This document shows positions 37,792-47,794 of a stretch of DNA of 64,000 nt, in pieces. The notes beneath the pieces were generated by a model. That model was given only the letters and a program-made list of their open reading frames with translations, was not told the DNA's origin and ran no database searches. Positions within the stretch are counted from its first letter, which is position 1. Each line of letters begins with the position of its first letter. This DNA is from Ignavibacteria bacterium (GTDB taxonomy: Bacteria; Bacteroidota; Ignavibacteria; Tepidaquicellales; Tepidaquicellaceae). The stretch spans positions 124,001 through 188,000 of the forward strand of contig JADJWZ010000007.1 of assembly GCA_016716125.1 (NCBI GenBank), read 5' to 3'. The translations under genes and the position numbers were made by a program.

Positions 37792-37821
37792 AAAAAAAGC
37801 CCGCTCTGATGAACGGGCTTT
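37792..37821 (-). terminator. Intrinsic terminator, copy 1
   Basis: Stem AAAGCCCG/CGGGCTTT with a 10-base loop and, on the minus strand, a run of seven T. It ends the T9SS gene at 37847-38779. An almost identical copy lies at 41996-42026. Confidence 0.88.
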
Positions 37822-37846
37822 GTGTGTTTCGAATATAAATCTATTT

Positions 37847-38779
37847 TTATTTAATCAGCATAAATTTCTTTGCATCAGTAAATCCGTTTGTTTCAATTCT
37901 GTAGAAATAAACGCCGCTGTGAAGATCCGCTGCATTTAAGGAATAAGAATATGAACCTGCAATCATTTCACTGTTGACAAGCTCTCTCACTAATTTACCG
38001 TTAATGTCATAGACGATTAGTTTTACCTGTGTGTTTTTTGCAATATCAAAATTTATTGATGTAACGGGATTGAAAGGATTCGGGAAGTTCTGATATAACC
38101 TGAATGATACCGGAAGTATTTCGCTGACGGAAGTTATTCCCACGGGAGTTCTGTTTCCGATCAGCATATCATCTATATTACACCAAAGCCCGTTCTTGAC
38201 GTTGAGATAATATCTGAATGCAATATAAATTCTCTGACCGGCAAACTGATCCAGACTGAATGCATATTCTTTCCAGTCATTATAAGTTGTATCAAGATTG
38301 CTTACAATGGTTGTGAAATGATCAAACGCGCTTTCAGGAGTTTGCGAACTGCAGATCCAGATCTGCAGTGAATCAATGTAAACGGAAATTCCTTCTGTGT
38401 TTCCCATCAGCGATCTGAAGATCAGACTGTCATTATTTAAAATATTCAGACTGTCGGTCCAGACCCAGTCGTCTCCGATATAACTCCCGCCTTTTCCGGC
38501 GAACCACGAAATGTGAAGGGATTTTTTTCCGCTGAAAGCTCTCGGTCTGTTAACTGTCGTGTCACCTCCCAATATCTGATTAGTATCTCTTACAGCCCAG
38601 CTTTTACCGATCCCAAAAAAATTACTGTCTGCATCCAGCTTTTTCCATCCTGCCGGCAGACTGTCCTGATTTGCAAAATTTATATTCTCAAAATCCGACT
38701 GGAAAAGTATATGCTGCGAATATGTTATTCCTGTGATAAGAAAAATTATTGTAATTGTGAACAGAAAAGTTTTTTTCAT
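37847..38779 (-). CDS. Secreted choice-of-anchor J protein with T9SS sorting domain
   Basis: A 310-residue protein. A signal peptide (FTITIIFLITGITYS) is followed by a jelly-roll, MAM-like domain of the choice-of-anchor J type (ESDFEN-like start with LPAGWKKLDAD, and YIAFRYYLNVKNGLWCNIDDM), then a C-terminal T9SS domain (YQNFPNPFNPVTSI ... KKFMLIK). Such proteins are exported through the T9SS and often bind sugar or act as adhesins. The terminal 80 residues and the terminator are nearly the same as in the gene at 42053. Confidence 0.88.
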   Translation of the reverse strand: MKKTFLFTITIIFLITGITYSQHILFQSDFENINFANQDSLPAGWKKLDADSNFFGIGKSWAVRDTNQILGGDTTVNRPRAFSGKKSLHISWFAGKGGSYIGDDWVWTDSLNILNNDSLIFRSLMGNTEGISVYIDSLQIWICSSQTPESAFDHFTTIVSNLDTTYNDWKEYAFSLDQFAGQRIYIAFRYYLNVKNGLWCNIDDMLIGNRTPVGITSVSEILPVSFRLYQNFPNPFNPVTSINFDIAKNTQVKLIVYDINGKLVRELVNSEMIAGSYSYSLNAADLHSGVYFYRIETNGFTDAKKFMLIK

Positions 38780-38827
38780 TAAATGCTTTTTAAGAAAATT
38801 ATTGACAAGAATATTGAAGTCATATTA

Positions 38828-40378
38828 TCATTTCACCAGAGTCATTTTTTTTGTAAAGCTGTATCCGTCCGCGATCATCTTATAAAAATAAATTCCGCTC
38901 GGCATGCTGTAATTGTCTGATACATTAAACATAACCGAATGAACTCCGGCTTCCATGAATCCCTGCTGAAGCGTCCTGATTAATTTCCCCGAAGTATTGT
39001 AAACTTTCAGAGAAACGTTCGATGACTTTTTTAATGTAAATGATATCCGTGTAACAGGATTAAAAGGATTGGGATAATTCTGTTCAAGCGAGTAATCTGA
39101 ATTCTGAATTTTCTGCGGCTGATCAAACTGCGGTATTATCAGCGGCAGAGTTACATATTGATTCAGTAGAATATTCAACAGCTCTGCATCGCTTGATGCA
39201 AAAAGCTGTTTCAGTACGGATGCGTAAACCTGTCTGAAGTCATATTGAAAATTCAGATTATTATTATTAAGATTTATCAGGTCGGGATCATTGCCGTAAA
39301 TACCTTCGTTCACAAGATCACCGAATACAAACAGCGGAGCTGCGGTTCCGTGATCCGTTCCGCCGCTTCCGTTTTCCTGAACTCTTCTTCCGAATTCGGA
39401 TATAGTCATTCCCGTTACTCTGTTGTTAATATTATTTAATTCAAGATCAAGCAGAAATGCTGATACCGCGGAGTTTAATTCATTCATCAGAGTCTGATGT
39501 CTTGCCGCCTGACCTGAATGAGTATCATAGCCTGTCATAGTAACTACATAAATACTTGTCTGCAGTCCGCCGTCAATTAATTTCGCAACTATCTTTAACT
39601 GATCGGCAAGAAAATTATTAGCCGGATATACCGCAAGATTCTGTCCGTTATCAGACGCCTGCTTTACTCTCTGGGCATACTGAAGAGAATCCGCAGCAAT
39701 TTTTCTTGTGAAATTAATTTCATCTCCGGCATATGTTTTTATTTTTTCATATCCGCTGAAAGTGCTTCCCTGCACAAGCTGATAAAACTGATTAGGATCC
39801 TGAAAAGTGAGAGCCATATTTCCGACCTGCGAGATGAGCGAAAGATCTGAGCTGGTCCCGATCTGAATGGACATCGGATCAGCCGGATTTACATTCGGAT
39901 ACTTCGGATATTCCTCATGCAGATATCTTCCGAGCCAGCCTGTAGTCAGATACTGACTTGAATCTGAAGCGGTCTGCCAGATGTCCGTTGCGCGGAAATG
40001 GGAAAAATTCGGATTTGCATAACCGACATTCTGAACTACAGCCATCTTTCCGTCAAGTATTAAATTTCTGAATTCCGTAAGTTCAGGATGAAGACCCATT
40101 GTAGAATTCGGAATTGTGAGGACGGAAGAAGAAGAAATTCCGAGAGTAGGTCTTTTTATATAATACTGATTATCCTGATAGGGGATGACAGTATTCAATC
40201 CGTCATTGCCGCCGAGCATTTGTATGAGAACAAGCACTTTGTCTGTTCCGCCGAGTGAATTGAGTAATCCTGCTGTTACCGGATTCAGCCCGAGCAGCTT
40301 CATCGGAATGGCATTAAATGTAACTGCAGCCCCTGCGCTGCCGACTGCAACCGTTTTTATAAAATCTCTTCTTTTCAT
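38828..40378 (-). CDS. DUF1501 protein with Tat signal and T9SS sorting domain
   Basis: A 516-residue DUF1501 protein (sulfatase-like fold). The N-terminus has a twin-arginine-type signal (MKRRDFIKTVAVGSAGAA). The central region has LVLIQMLGGNDGLNTVIPY, SHFRATDIWQT, DTHSGQAARH and TISEFGRRV. A T9SS domain (EQNYPNPFNPVTRI) ends the protein. It is paired with a DUF1800 gene 34 bases upstream, a pair seen in many Bacteroidota and Planctomycetes. The function of the pair is unknown. Confidence 0.92.
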   Translation of the reverse strand: MKRRDFIKTVAVGSAGAAVTFNAIPMKLLGLNPVTAGLLNSLGGTDKVLVLIQMLGGNDGLNTVIPYQDNQYYIKRPTLGISSSSVLTIPNSTMGLHPELTEFRNLILDGKMAVVQNVGYANPNFSHFRATDIWQTASDSSQYLTTGWLGRYLHEEYPKYPNVNPADPMSIQIGTSSDLSLISQVGNMALTFQDPNQFYQLVQGSTFSGYEKIKTYAGDEINFTRKIAADSLQYAQRVKQASDNGQNLAVYPANNFLADQLKIVAKLIDGGLQTSIYVVTMTGYDTHSGQAARHQTLMNELNSAVSAFLLDLELNNINNRVTGMTISEFGRRVQENGSGGTDHGTAAPLFVFGDLVNEGIYGNDPDLINLNNNNLNFQYDFRQVYASVLKQLFASSDAELLNILLNQYVTLPLIIPQFDQPQKIQNSDYSLEQNYPNPFNPVTRISFTLKKSSNVSLKVYNTSGKLIRTLQQGFMEAGVHSVMFNVSDNYSMPSGIYFYKMIADGYSFTKKMTLVK

Positions 40379-40412
40379 AATTCAGAATAGGATTTTCAAA
40401 ATAGATTTAAAA

Positions 40413-41840
40413 TTAAGTAAGCTGATATTCCGCCATATACATTACGGCTTTCAGAAATTTTAGAATTCTCGAAGGAGCTTCGGGATCATTTATAGACCAG
40501 TCATAAATTTCCGAACCGTCAAGCAATACAAGCAGCAGACTGCTTTTCTGCTTTGCTGACAGTTTATGCCTGACGAGATGTTCGCACATTTGATCGACTA
40601 ATAAGACGGCGTCATTTGGATTGGTAAATGAATTTGCAAATGCAAGCGGATCAACGGAAAAACCTGTCGGAGTGTTATCCTTTTTTAATCCTGTTATAAT
40701 GCTTTCGAGAAAAGATGATCTGACCGGAAGAGTCAATGTATTTAACCAGTCGCGAAATCCTTTCCAGCCCTGAACATTCGGGGGGAAAAATAATAACTGC
40801 CCGGCTGTTGAACTTTCAGTGGAGATATATCTGAAATGCGCATTCAGATTAATTACATTCAGTGTGATATTCATCTGTCTTACTGCGCTCAAAAATACTT
40901 CTACAGGTGATTTATAAATTGAATTGATAACATTTTCAGAAAAGAAAAGCTGACTTTTTAAAATTGTTTTGAGTAATGGTTCGAGTTCATAATCATTGCT
41001 TCTTAACATGTCCGCCATCTCATTTATCACAGGCATTGCATAAGACATATCTTCTTTCTGATTTATAAAATTTCTGTATATCTTTGTGCAAAAAGTAATA
41101 GCTGTCTGATGCTGACTGAAAATAATATCGGCGATATCTTCATCATCAAAATTTCCTGTCTGACCGAGAAAAGTCTTTTGACCGTTATCATGCCTGTTAG
41201 GTATGAACTGTGAAGTTAAGCCGTTAATGATCCAGCCGGTAAGCGCTCTCGCGCCTTCCTGAACGTCAGTCTCAGTATAATGACCAATCCCGATTGTGAA
41301 TAATTCAAGCAGCTCTCTTGAATAATTTTCATTCGGATTATTTACTGTGCTTAACCTTCCGTCAAGATAATAAAGCATTGCAGGATCTCTCGTAACCTGT
41401 TTGGTAAGATTTTTAAAATTTCCGAAAGCATTTGTCCTGAAGAGAGTATTCTGAATATACATGTGCTGGGGAATCTTCACTACTGTTCCTTCCGATGTGA
41501 AATGATTATGCCAGAAGAATGTCATCCTTTCTCTGAAAGAAACGGGCTGTTGATAAATTACTTTCAGCCACCAGTAAGGAAGCGCTCTCATCCTCTGTCC
41601 GTTCTGAGGATCCTGATAATTCGGCGGATCCGTGATCCAGGTGCCGGGAGGTTCCGGAAGCGGTAAACTCTGAAAAAGCAGGTCAACGCATTCTCCGGGC
41701 GTAAATGAAAGTAAGCTGTTTACATCTGAAACTTTTGCTCCGAAAGTTGTTCTGCCGAGTAAGTGTGTGATGAGTCTTTTATTCCATGGCCGGGAAGGCG
41801 CGGGTATATATGGATCTAATAAACCTGTAGAAAGTTTCAT
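40413..41840 (-). CDS. DUF1800 family protein
   Basis: A 475-residue DUF1800 protein: HLLGRTTFGA near the N-terminus, then FRERMTFFWHNHFT, NPNENYSRELLELFTIG and ARALTGW, all family marks. There is no signal peptide or T9SS tail, whereas its partner DUF1501 protein has both. The two genes lie 34 bases apart and are probably co-transcribed. Biochemical role unknown. Confidence 0.92.
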   Translation of the reverse strand: MKLSTGLLDPYIPAPSRPWNKRLITHLLGRTTFGAKVSDVNSLLSFTPGECVDLLFQSLPLPEPPGTWITDPPNYQDPQNGQRMRALPYWWLKVIYQQPVSFRERMTFFWHNHFTSEGTVVKIPQHMYIQNTLFRTNAFGNFKNLTKQVTRDPAMLYYLDGRLSTVNNPNENYSRELLELFTIGIGHYTETDVQEGARALTGWIINGLTSQFIPNRHDNGQKTFLGQTGNFDDEDIADIIFSQHQTAITFCTKIYRNFINQKEDMSYAMPVINEMADMLRSNDYELEPLLKTILKSQLFFSENVINSIYKSPVEVFLSAVRQMNITLNVINLNAHFRYISTESSTAGQLLFFPPNVQGWKGFRDWLNTLTLPVRSSFLESIITGLKKDNTPTGFSVDPLAFANSFTNPNDAVLLVDQMCEHLVRHKLSAKQKSSLLLVLLDGSEIYDWSINDPEAPSRILKFLKAVMYMAEYQLT

Positions 41841-41995
41841 AGCTGAAAACTTTAAGTTTAATAAAGTAACTATTCAAAGACAGTATTAGCGCGAGAAAAG
41901 TTTAATTTAGCAATAAAGGATTATATATTCAATAACCCTGAATACTGCATACATAAAATTTCCATATCAGTATTTTGTGTTTTAAAAAAGAGAAT

Positions 41996-42026
41996 AAAAA
42001 AAAGCCCGCTCTGATGAACGGGCTTT
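41996..42026 (-). terminator. Intrinsic terminator, copy 2
   Basis: Same stem as at 37796-37821 (AAAGCCCG/CGGGCTTT, same loop), with a run of eight T on the minus strand. It ends the 42053-44059 gene. Confidence 0.9.
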
Positions 42027-42052
42027 TTGTGTTTCGAATGAAAATTTATTTA

Positions 42053-44059
42053 TTATTTTATCAGCATAAATTTCTTTGCATCAGTAAATTCGTTTGTTTC
42101 CATTCTGTAGAAGTAAACGCCGCTGTTAAGATCTGCAGCATTTAATGAATAAGAATATGTACCTGCATTCAATTCACTGTTGACAAGCTCTCTCACCAGT
42201 TTACCGTTTATGTCGTAGATGCTTAGTTTTACAGGTGTGTTTTTTGCTATGTCAAATTTTATTGATGTAACAGGATTGAACGGGTTTGGATAATTTTGTG
42301 ATAATGAGAAACTTTCCGGAATACCTGTTTCATTTGCAACGAGTCCGACAAGTCCGACTGTCAGCGCAACCGTTCTTTTATGAACAGGCGTGCCGTTTGA
42401 TCCTGCAGAAGTTAATGTAACCGTATATGCTCCGGGCGTTGTATTCGGAGCAGCATTGACTCTTACATCGAGCGAATCAGGATAAGCGCTTAATGTATTT
42501 CCGTTTGGAAATGAAACTGTAAGCGCTCCGCTTGCGGGTGCAGGAGTTACTTCGGCTGTAAATGTTGTTACATCAGTATAAAGTTTTACCGCAGGTACTA
42601 CAGCTTTGAAATTCGTTACATTTGAATTGTTAATACTTACTGCAGTTGGATTAACTTTTAATGCGTAATCGGGAAAGTAAGCTCCGATGTTTTTATAATT
42701 TCCCTGTCTTCCGTCATACCACACTGAATAAGAAGTTTTCTCATTTGCAGTCATACCGTCATAGTCACCTCTGTAGCAGTTTGAATTTGGTGAACATGCA
42801 GGCGTTGGATAAGTCCATGCCTGTGTAGTAAGTTTCTGATTAGGCGCGAATGTTGTTCCGCCGTCATCAGTATAGGTAGCGTAAACATTCACCTGATATG
42901 TTGCCGGATTTTCTCTTGTGTCATACCATTTTATATAAAGTCTTCCTGTTTCTTTTTCACACCAGATAGCCGGAAACCACTGATCACTCAGCTCCGGATT
43001 GGGATTGTCGTTAACTGTAATCCTTTGAGACCATGTTAATGCCTGATCATCGGAATATTGAAGGATTATGTCGGGCTTATTTCCATTTCCGACCGGAACG
43101 TTTGACGCATATACTAAATATAGTCTTCCTCTGTTCGGACCGTAACTGTTATCCATTGCGATCATCGGATAAGGTCTTGTTCTGCCGTTGTTGATCACAA
43201 GTCTTCCGGCTGAATTTAATGTACCGACAAAACCTGCGACGTTTAAAGTTGTTTGCGTTGAGAATGTCGCCCCTCCGTCAGTAGATTTGTGAAATACATA
43301 ATTTACATTTGAAGAAGTCCCTGTGTTAGTAACATAAATAACGCAGCCGCCTTGTACATTTCCGTTTGGTCCTACCGCTATCATTACGCCGGGAATATTA
43401 TTAGAAGAATTGTAAGTTGTAGTCCAGTTCAAACCTCCGTTAGTGCTTCTTGAAAAATTACCCGGAGTGATAGCAGCATAAAGATAATTTGCATAAGGAC
43501 CATTCGTCTGATCCGCTGCCATTGTGTTTCTGTCATTACCGGAAACAGTGAGAACAGCAGGTCCGTAAGTCTGTCCTGCATTAGTGGAATTGTAAACATA
43601 TTGTCCGTTAACACCTGAACCGTAATGCAGTACGCCAAGACTGTCCCATGCTGACCACGGATCGCAGCAGATAGAAGGATGATAACTCGGATTGCTTAGA
43701 GTCCAGTCATGACCATTCCTTGTGTAATATGCATTCTGTCCGCTGCCGCCGTTTACCCCGAACTGCATTTCAAGCGGATTACGCGGATTTGAAACAAGCA
43801 TTTGTTCAGCGAAGTCCACACCGATTTCGAAATTATCAAAACCCTGTGCGTCTGTAATTATATCAAATGTTCCGTCACCTTCCGTATAATGGGACAGAGC
43901 TTCTCTTGTAGGTCTGTCAATATGAGGATCGCTTTCATCATAGTTCAGAAAATAATTAATTCCTGAACCCTGGAAGATCTGTGTTCCCAAAAGAGCAAAT
44001 ACTATCAGCAATAAAAATCCGCTAACGCCGCTTTTGAAAAATTTGGAATAGTTTTTCAT
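42053..44059 (-). CDS. Secreted BNR/sialidase-like protein with T9SS sorting domain
   Basis: A 668-residue protein. After an N-terminal hydrophobic signal (about residues 12-30) comes a six-bladed-propeller-like region with BNR-type repeats (STNGGLNWTT, STDGGATFST, TDDGGTTFAP), an Ig-like stretch (about 500-580) and a T9SS domain (SQNYPNPFNPVTSI ... KKFMLIK). Sialidase-type catalytic residues were not identified, so enzymatic activity is uncertain. It is divergent from the YCF48-like gene, with 132 bases between. Confidence 0.85.
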   Translation of the reverse strand: MKNYSKFFKSGVSGFLLLIVFALLGTQIFQGSGINYFLNYDESDPHIDRPTREALSHYTEGDGTFDIITDAQGFDNFEIGVDFAEQMLVSNPRNPLEMQFGVNGGSGQNAYYTRNGHDWTLSNPSYHPSICCDPWSAWDSLGVLHYGSGVNGQYVYNSTNAGQTYGPAVLTVSGNDRNTMAADQTNGPYANYLYAAITPGNFSRSTNGGLNWTTTYNSSNNIPGVMIAVGPNGNVQGGCVIYVTNTGTSSNVNYVFHKSTDGGATFSTQTTLNVAGFVGTLNSAGRLVINNGRTRPYPMIAMDNSYGPNRGRLYLVYASNVPVGNGNKPDIILQYSDDQALTWSQRITVNDNPNPELSDQWFPAIWCEKETGRLYIKWYDTRENPATYQVNVYATYTDDGGTTFAPNQKLTTQAWTYPTPACSPNSNCYRGDYDGMTANEKTSYSVWYDGRQGNYKNIGAYFPDYALKVNPTAVSINNSNVTNFKAVVPAVKLYTDVTTFTAEVTPAPASGALTVSFPNGNTLSAYPDSLDVRVNAAPNTTPGAYTVTLTSAGSNGTPVHKRTVALTVGLVGLVANETGIPESFSLSQNYPNPFNPVTSIKFDIAKNTPVKLSIYDINGKLVRELVNSELNAGTYSYSLNAADLNSGVYFYRMETNEFTDAKKFMLIK

Positions 44060-44191
44060 TGTATTATTTAAATTTAAAAAATTATTTTATAGTAAACAAA
44101 ATAAAGTTATGACTTTTATTAATCAACTTAAAAAAATCATAAATTATTCTGCCTTTGCTGAAAATTTTTTCTTAAAATAAATTAAAAATAT

Positions 44192-45469
44192 TTGCTTAAA
44201 TATATTTTAAAATTAAATTTACTTTTTATTGTTCTGTCCGGCTTATGCACTGCGCAGGACAACTGGGTCAGACAAAACAGTCCGGTAACAACTGCTTTAT
44301 TTAATTGTGTCTTCACGGATTCGCTGAACGGATGGGCGGCCGGAGAGGAAGGCGTGATCATTCATACTTCTGACGGCGGAACTAACTGGGTCATTCAGTC
44401 CAATCCCGTAAACTATTACATCAACGATATTTTTTTTATAAATAATAATACCGGCTGGTGTGTTTCAAATGAATTTCTTTTAAACGGTACAACATTAATC
44501 AGGACAACCAACGGCGGAAACAACTGGATTGCAGAAAGCTTTCCGGATTCTTCTGTATTCTTCCGGACAATTTATTTCCTCGATTCTCTGAACGGCTATC
44601 TTGCCGGATTTTTCGGGAAAATTTATAAAACTACTAACGGAGGAGAAGACTGGTTTCCAACGTTCGTAGATACATCAAACTATTCACAGTATCCTATTAA
44701 CAGAATTGAATTTCTGAATGCGCAGACAGGGTTTGCGTGCGGAGGTATCATTGACATTGCCGGCGTGCTATGGAGCACGTTTGATTCCGGTCTTACATGG
44801 ACTGCGAGGGATCATGCCGCTGAACCATTTTATGATATGCTGCTTACAAATGAAGACAGATTGTTTGCAGTGGGAGGCGACTTTGAATACGGTACGCAGT
44901 TTATTCTTTCTACCAACAGCGGAGTAAACTGGAACTATACTTCACTCGCATATTTCGGTCAGGGTCAGTCAATTGATTTCAGAACTAAAAGTGAGATCTG
45001 GATGCCGCTCGGATTTTCGGGAGCGTGGGCTTTCTCAAATGATACCGGATATACGTGGACAACCTTTCCGGCAACTGACAACGTTTCTCTGAATTCAATT
45101 ACCTTTACCGATTCGCTTCACGGATGGGCTGTTGGAAATTTCGGCGCTATTCTTAAATATGTTCATAATTTAGTTAGTGTAATATCTGATGAGAATTCAT
45201 TGCCAGGTGAATATTACCTGTCACAAAATTTCCCGAATCCGTTTAATCCGGTAACGGTAATTAAATTTTCTATTCCGAAGTCAGGCAAAGCGGAGCTGAA
45301 AGTATATGACGCAAAAGGAAGTGAAGTGAGCGTATTGCTTAATGACAATTTAAGCGCAGGCAGTTATGAATACAGATTTGATGCGGCGGGTCTTCCAAGC
45401 GGAGTATATTTTTATACTTTTAGATCAGGAGAATATGTTGAGTCGAAAAGAATGATCCTGCTGAAATGA
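44192..45469 (+). CDS. YCF48-like beta-propeller protein with T9SS sorting domain
   Basis: A 425-residue secreted protein: signal peptide (LLFIVLSGLCTAQ), then YCF48/BNR-like repeats (FTDSLNGWAAGEEGVIIHTSDGG, TTNGGNNW, LNGYLAGFFG), and a C-terminal T9SS domain (SQNFPNPFNPVTVI ... ESKRMILLK). It begins with TTG; the signal peptide leaves no other start. It converges on the large membrane protein, with only 4 bases between stops. Confidence 0.85.
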   Translation: MLKYILKLNLLFIVLSGLCTAQDNWVRQNSPVTTALFNCVFTDSLNGWAAGEEGVIIHTSDGGTNWVIQSNPVNYYINDIFFINNNTGWCVSNEFLLNGTTLIRTTNGGNNWIAESFPDSSVFFRTIYFLDSLNGYLAGFFGKIYKTTNGGEDWFPTFVDTSNYSQYPINRIEFLNAQTGFACGGIIDIAGVLWSTFDSGLTWTARDHAAEPFYDMLLTNEDRLFAVGGDFEYGTQFILSTNSGVNWNYTSLAYFGQGQSIDFRTKSEIWMPLGFSGAWAFSNDTGYTWTTFPATDNVSLNSITFTDSLHGWAVGNFGAILKYVHNLVSVISDENSLPGEYYLSQNFPNPFNPVTVIKFSIPKSGKAELKVYDAKGSEVSVLLNDNLSAGSYEYRFDAAGLPSGVYFYTFRSGEYVESKRMILLK

Positions 45470-45473
45470 TATC

Positions 45474-47780
45474 CTAAAAATAATTAAACACCCAGTTAAG
45501 AAACTGATCTCCCTGGTATCTTTGCGAAAAGAAAACCTGCAGTCCGTTTCTCATAAGCAGTCTGTAAATGTTTGCGCCGGACATCTGAACTATCTTGTTG
45601 TAATCGGAATCAGGAAACATTGCTATCACGGTTCCCAGATTATAACTTACAAAAATTTTACTCTCAGCTTTCTGAACAGGTTTTTTACGGACAGTGATGA
45701 TTGTATCCGCGATTATATTGCTTCCCGCAATAACCGTATCTTCCTCATCTTCCGCCGGAGGAATATATAAACTGTCAGATTTATAAACCGTCAGATCTCT
45801 TTTTGTTTTATTATCTATCACTCTGACGTCAAGCTTATAGACTCCGCCGTCAAAAGGCGACTGCTTATATTTCTTAGAGTAATTCAGTATCGCAAAAGGT
45901 TTCAATACAATTATATTCATAACATTATTATTCTCTATCATCTCTTCTATATTTCTGTCAGAAAAAATTCTGTAAAATGCGGAATACACAACAGAATCAT
46001 TTTCGGCTTTTCTCAGATCCAGCGCCGTGTAATATCTTTCGTATTCCATCTCGGAATAATTCAGACTGTCGATGATATTCGGATCAGCAGCGCCCCAGTT
46101 TAATATTACTGTCTGCGGATTCAGTCCGAAATTAGTATTGTCTATCGTAAAGTTTTTCAGGGCGATAAGTTTGTTGAAATTTATTACGTCGGGATTTTCA
46201 TTAAGCTGAATTACATTATTAGGCAGTAATGAAATAGAGTTTGTATGAAACTCGCTTTCCTTTTCAACTAAATAAAATAATTTGTAATCGCCGATGTATT
46301 CGCTTTTGTAACTTAGTTTTTTAAGCTTATCAGAGTAACTGTCGCTTTTGACAATTGCAAGTTTTATGTTATTCTTTTCAAGATAGTTTTTCATTTCAAG
46401 AAGATTAAGATCTTCCTGCGACGAACCTTTGTCCTTCCTGACTTTTCTCTCGCTTATAACGGCTGAAGGAATATCTCCGAGTATAAACTTTGACGGATCG
46501 TTTGACAGCGCCTGCACGGCAAACACATCAAAGTATCCCTGAATCTCTTCGAAATAAATCTTACCTGTCTCTCCGAAATATTTTTTTTCATCAAACTCCC
46601 TGATGATCTTTCCGACTTCAAACGTATCTTCCCTGAACGGCTGCGGATAATAAAAGCTCCAGACAATATTTATAAGAATTACAATAACAGCGAAAGATAT
46701 TGTAAGAAATTTTTTGAACTCAAATGACTGTTTTACGGCAAACGGAATAAAAAACAATGCGTTGATCACAATGTATCTGGATATCATGTTCGTACCGCCG
46801 GTGCCGAATATTCCCTGAATTATCAAAAGAGAAAGTTCAAGAATATTAAAAAGCAGAAATATTTTCACGGCGGTTATGCCCGGAGTCTTCAGGACGTCAA
46901 GTATGCATTTAAGCGAAAAGAATGTAGTGATCGGCGCTATGAAAAATATGAACGTCGGATACTGCACAAGTCTCTGCATAAATCCCGCAGTATTAAAAGT
47001 CTTGAATATTTTAGTAGTTTCCTCGGCGAAGAAAAAAACATTACTATGATCGATATAATTCTGAATCAGCCACCATGCAATTGTAAAAACCGAGATAAGA
47101 GAAATTAAGAAATTCATCAGTATTACTTTTGTAAGCTTTTTCTCCTTGAGCAGATCAAGCAGCGTGAGCAGAATAAATACTGCGCTGAAAAGCCAGCCCT
47201 CGTATCGGAAAACATTTGAGAATGCGAACATTAAAGCCGATAGTAACAGCATGAAATTGCTTCTTCCGAAGAATCTCCATTTAAGAAAAAAATAAATCCC
47301 CGCCGTAACAAAAAAGAAGAACACTGATTCGGGAAGTCCCGAGACGCTAAGCCAGACCTGAAACGGAAAGAATATAAAAATTAATGCTGATACGAATGCA
47401 ATCCTTTTATCAAAACATATCTCAGCTATTTTGTAGAAAAAAATTACATTGGCTGCTGAAAAAATTATGTTAACAATTGTAGCGGCGAGAAAAAGATCCT
47501 TAACGAAGATCATCACAAAACCGTTTATCCAGAAATGCGGAGTAAGCCAGACGCCGGAGTCTATAACAGGTCTTTGCAGCCATTCGAAAGATTTCACTGT
47601 GCGGCAGAAGTCGTCAGCTGACAGCCACCTGTAGCCCGATCCCAGAATTATCATCTGAAAAATAAATTTTATGATGATAAGAAAAAGGATCTGAGTAAAG
47701 CTGCTTGACAGAAAATGATTTATGAAAGTTCTGACTTTACCGCTGAAACTAAGGGTTTTATTTTCCGCTGTTAATTCCAA
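45474..47780 (-). CDS. Large integral membrane protein, glycosyltransferase-39-like
   Basis: A 768-residue protein. About ten to twelve hydrophobic helices in residues 20-410 include the acidic loop after the first helix (WLSADDFCRTVKSFEW) and FPFQVWLSVSGLPESVFFF, in the manner of GT-C enzymes of the PMT/ArnT type. A soluble C-terminal half (about 430-768) contains no recognised domain. GT-C enzymes move sugars from lipid carriers to protein or lipid on the periplasmic side; the acceptor here is unknown. Confidence 0.7.
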   Translation of the reverse strand: MELTAENKTLSFSGKVRTFINHFLSSSFTQILFLIIIKFIFQMIILGSGYRWLSADDFCRTVKSFEWLQRPVIDSGVWLTPHFWINGFVMIFVKDLFLAATIVNIIFSAANVIFFYKIAEICFDKRIAFVSALIFIFFPFQVWLSVSGLPESVFFFFVTAGIYFFLKWRFFGRSNFMLLLSALMFAFSNVFRYEGWLFSAVFILLTLLDLLKEKKLTKVILMNFLISLISVFTIAWWLIQNYIDHSNVFFFAEETTKIFKTFNTAGFMQRLVQYPTFIFFIAPITTFFSLKCILDVLKTPGITAVKIFLLFNILELSLLIIQGIFGTGGTNMISRYIVINALFFIPFAVKQSFEFKKFLTISFAVIVILINIVWSFYYPQPFREDTFEVGKIIREFDEKKYFGETGKIYFEEIQGYFDVFAVQALSNDPSKFILGDIPSAVISERKVRKDKGSSQEDLNLLEMKNYLEKNNIKLAIVKSDSYSDKLKKLSYKSEYIGDYKLFYLVEKESEFHTNSISLLPNNVIQLNENPDVINFNKLIALKNFTIDNTNFGLNPQTVILNWGAADPNIIDSLNYSEMEYERYYTALDLRKAENDSVVYSAFYRIFSDRNIEEMIENNNVMNIIVLKPFAILNYSKKYKQSPFDGGVYKLDVRVIDNKTKRDLTVYKSDSLYIPPAEDEEDTVIAGSNIIADTIITVRKKPVQKAESKIFVSYNLGTVIAMFPDSDYNKIVQMSGANIYRLLMRNGLQVFFSQRYQGDQFLNWVFNYF

Positions 47781-47794
47781 ATAGAATTTAATTC

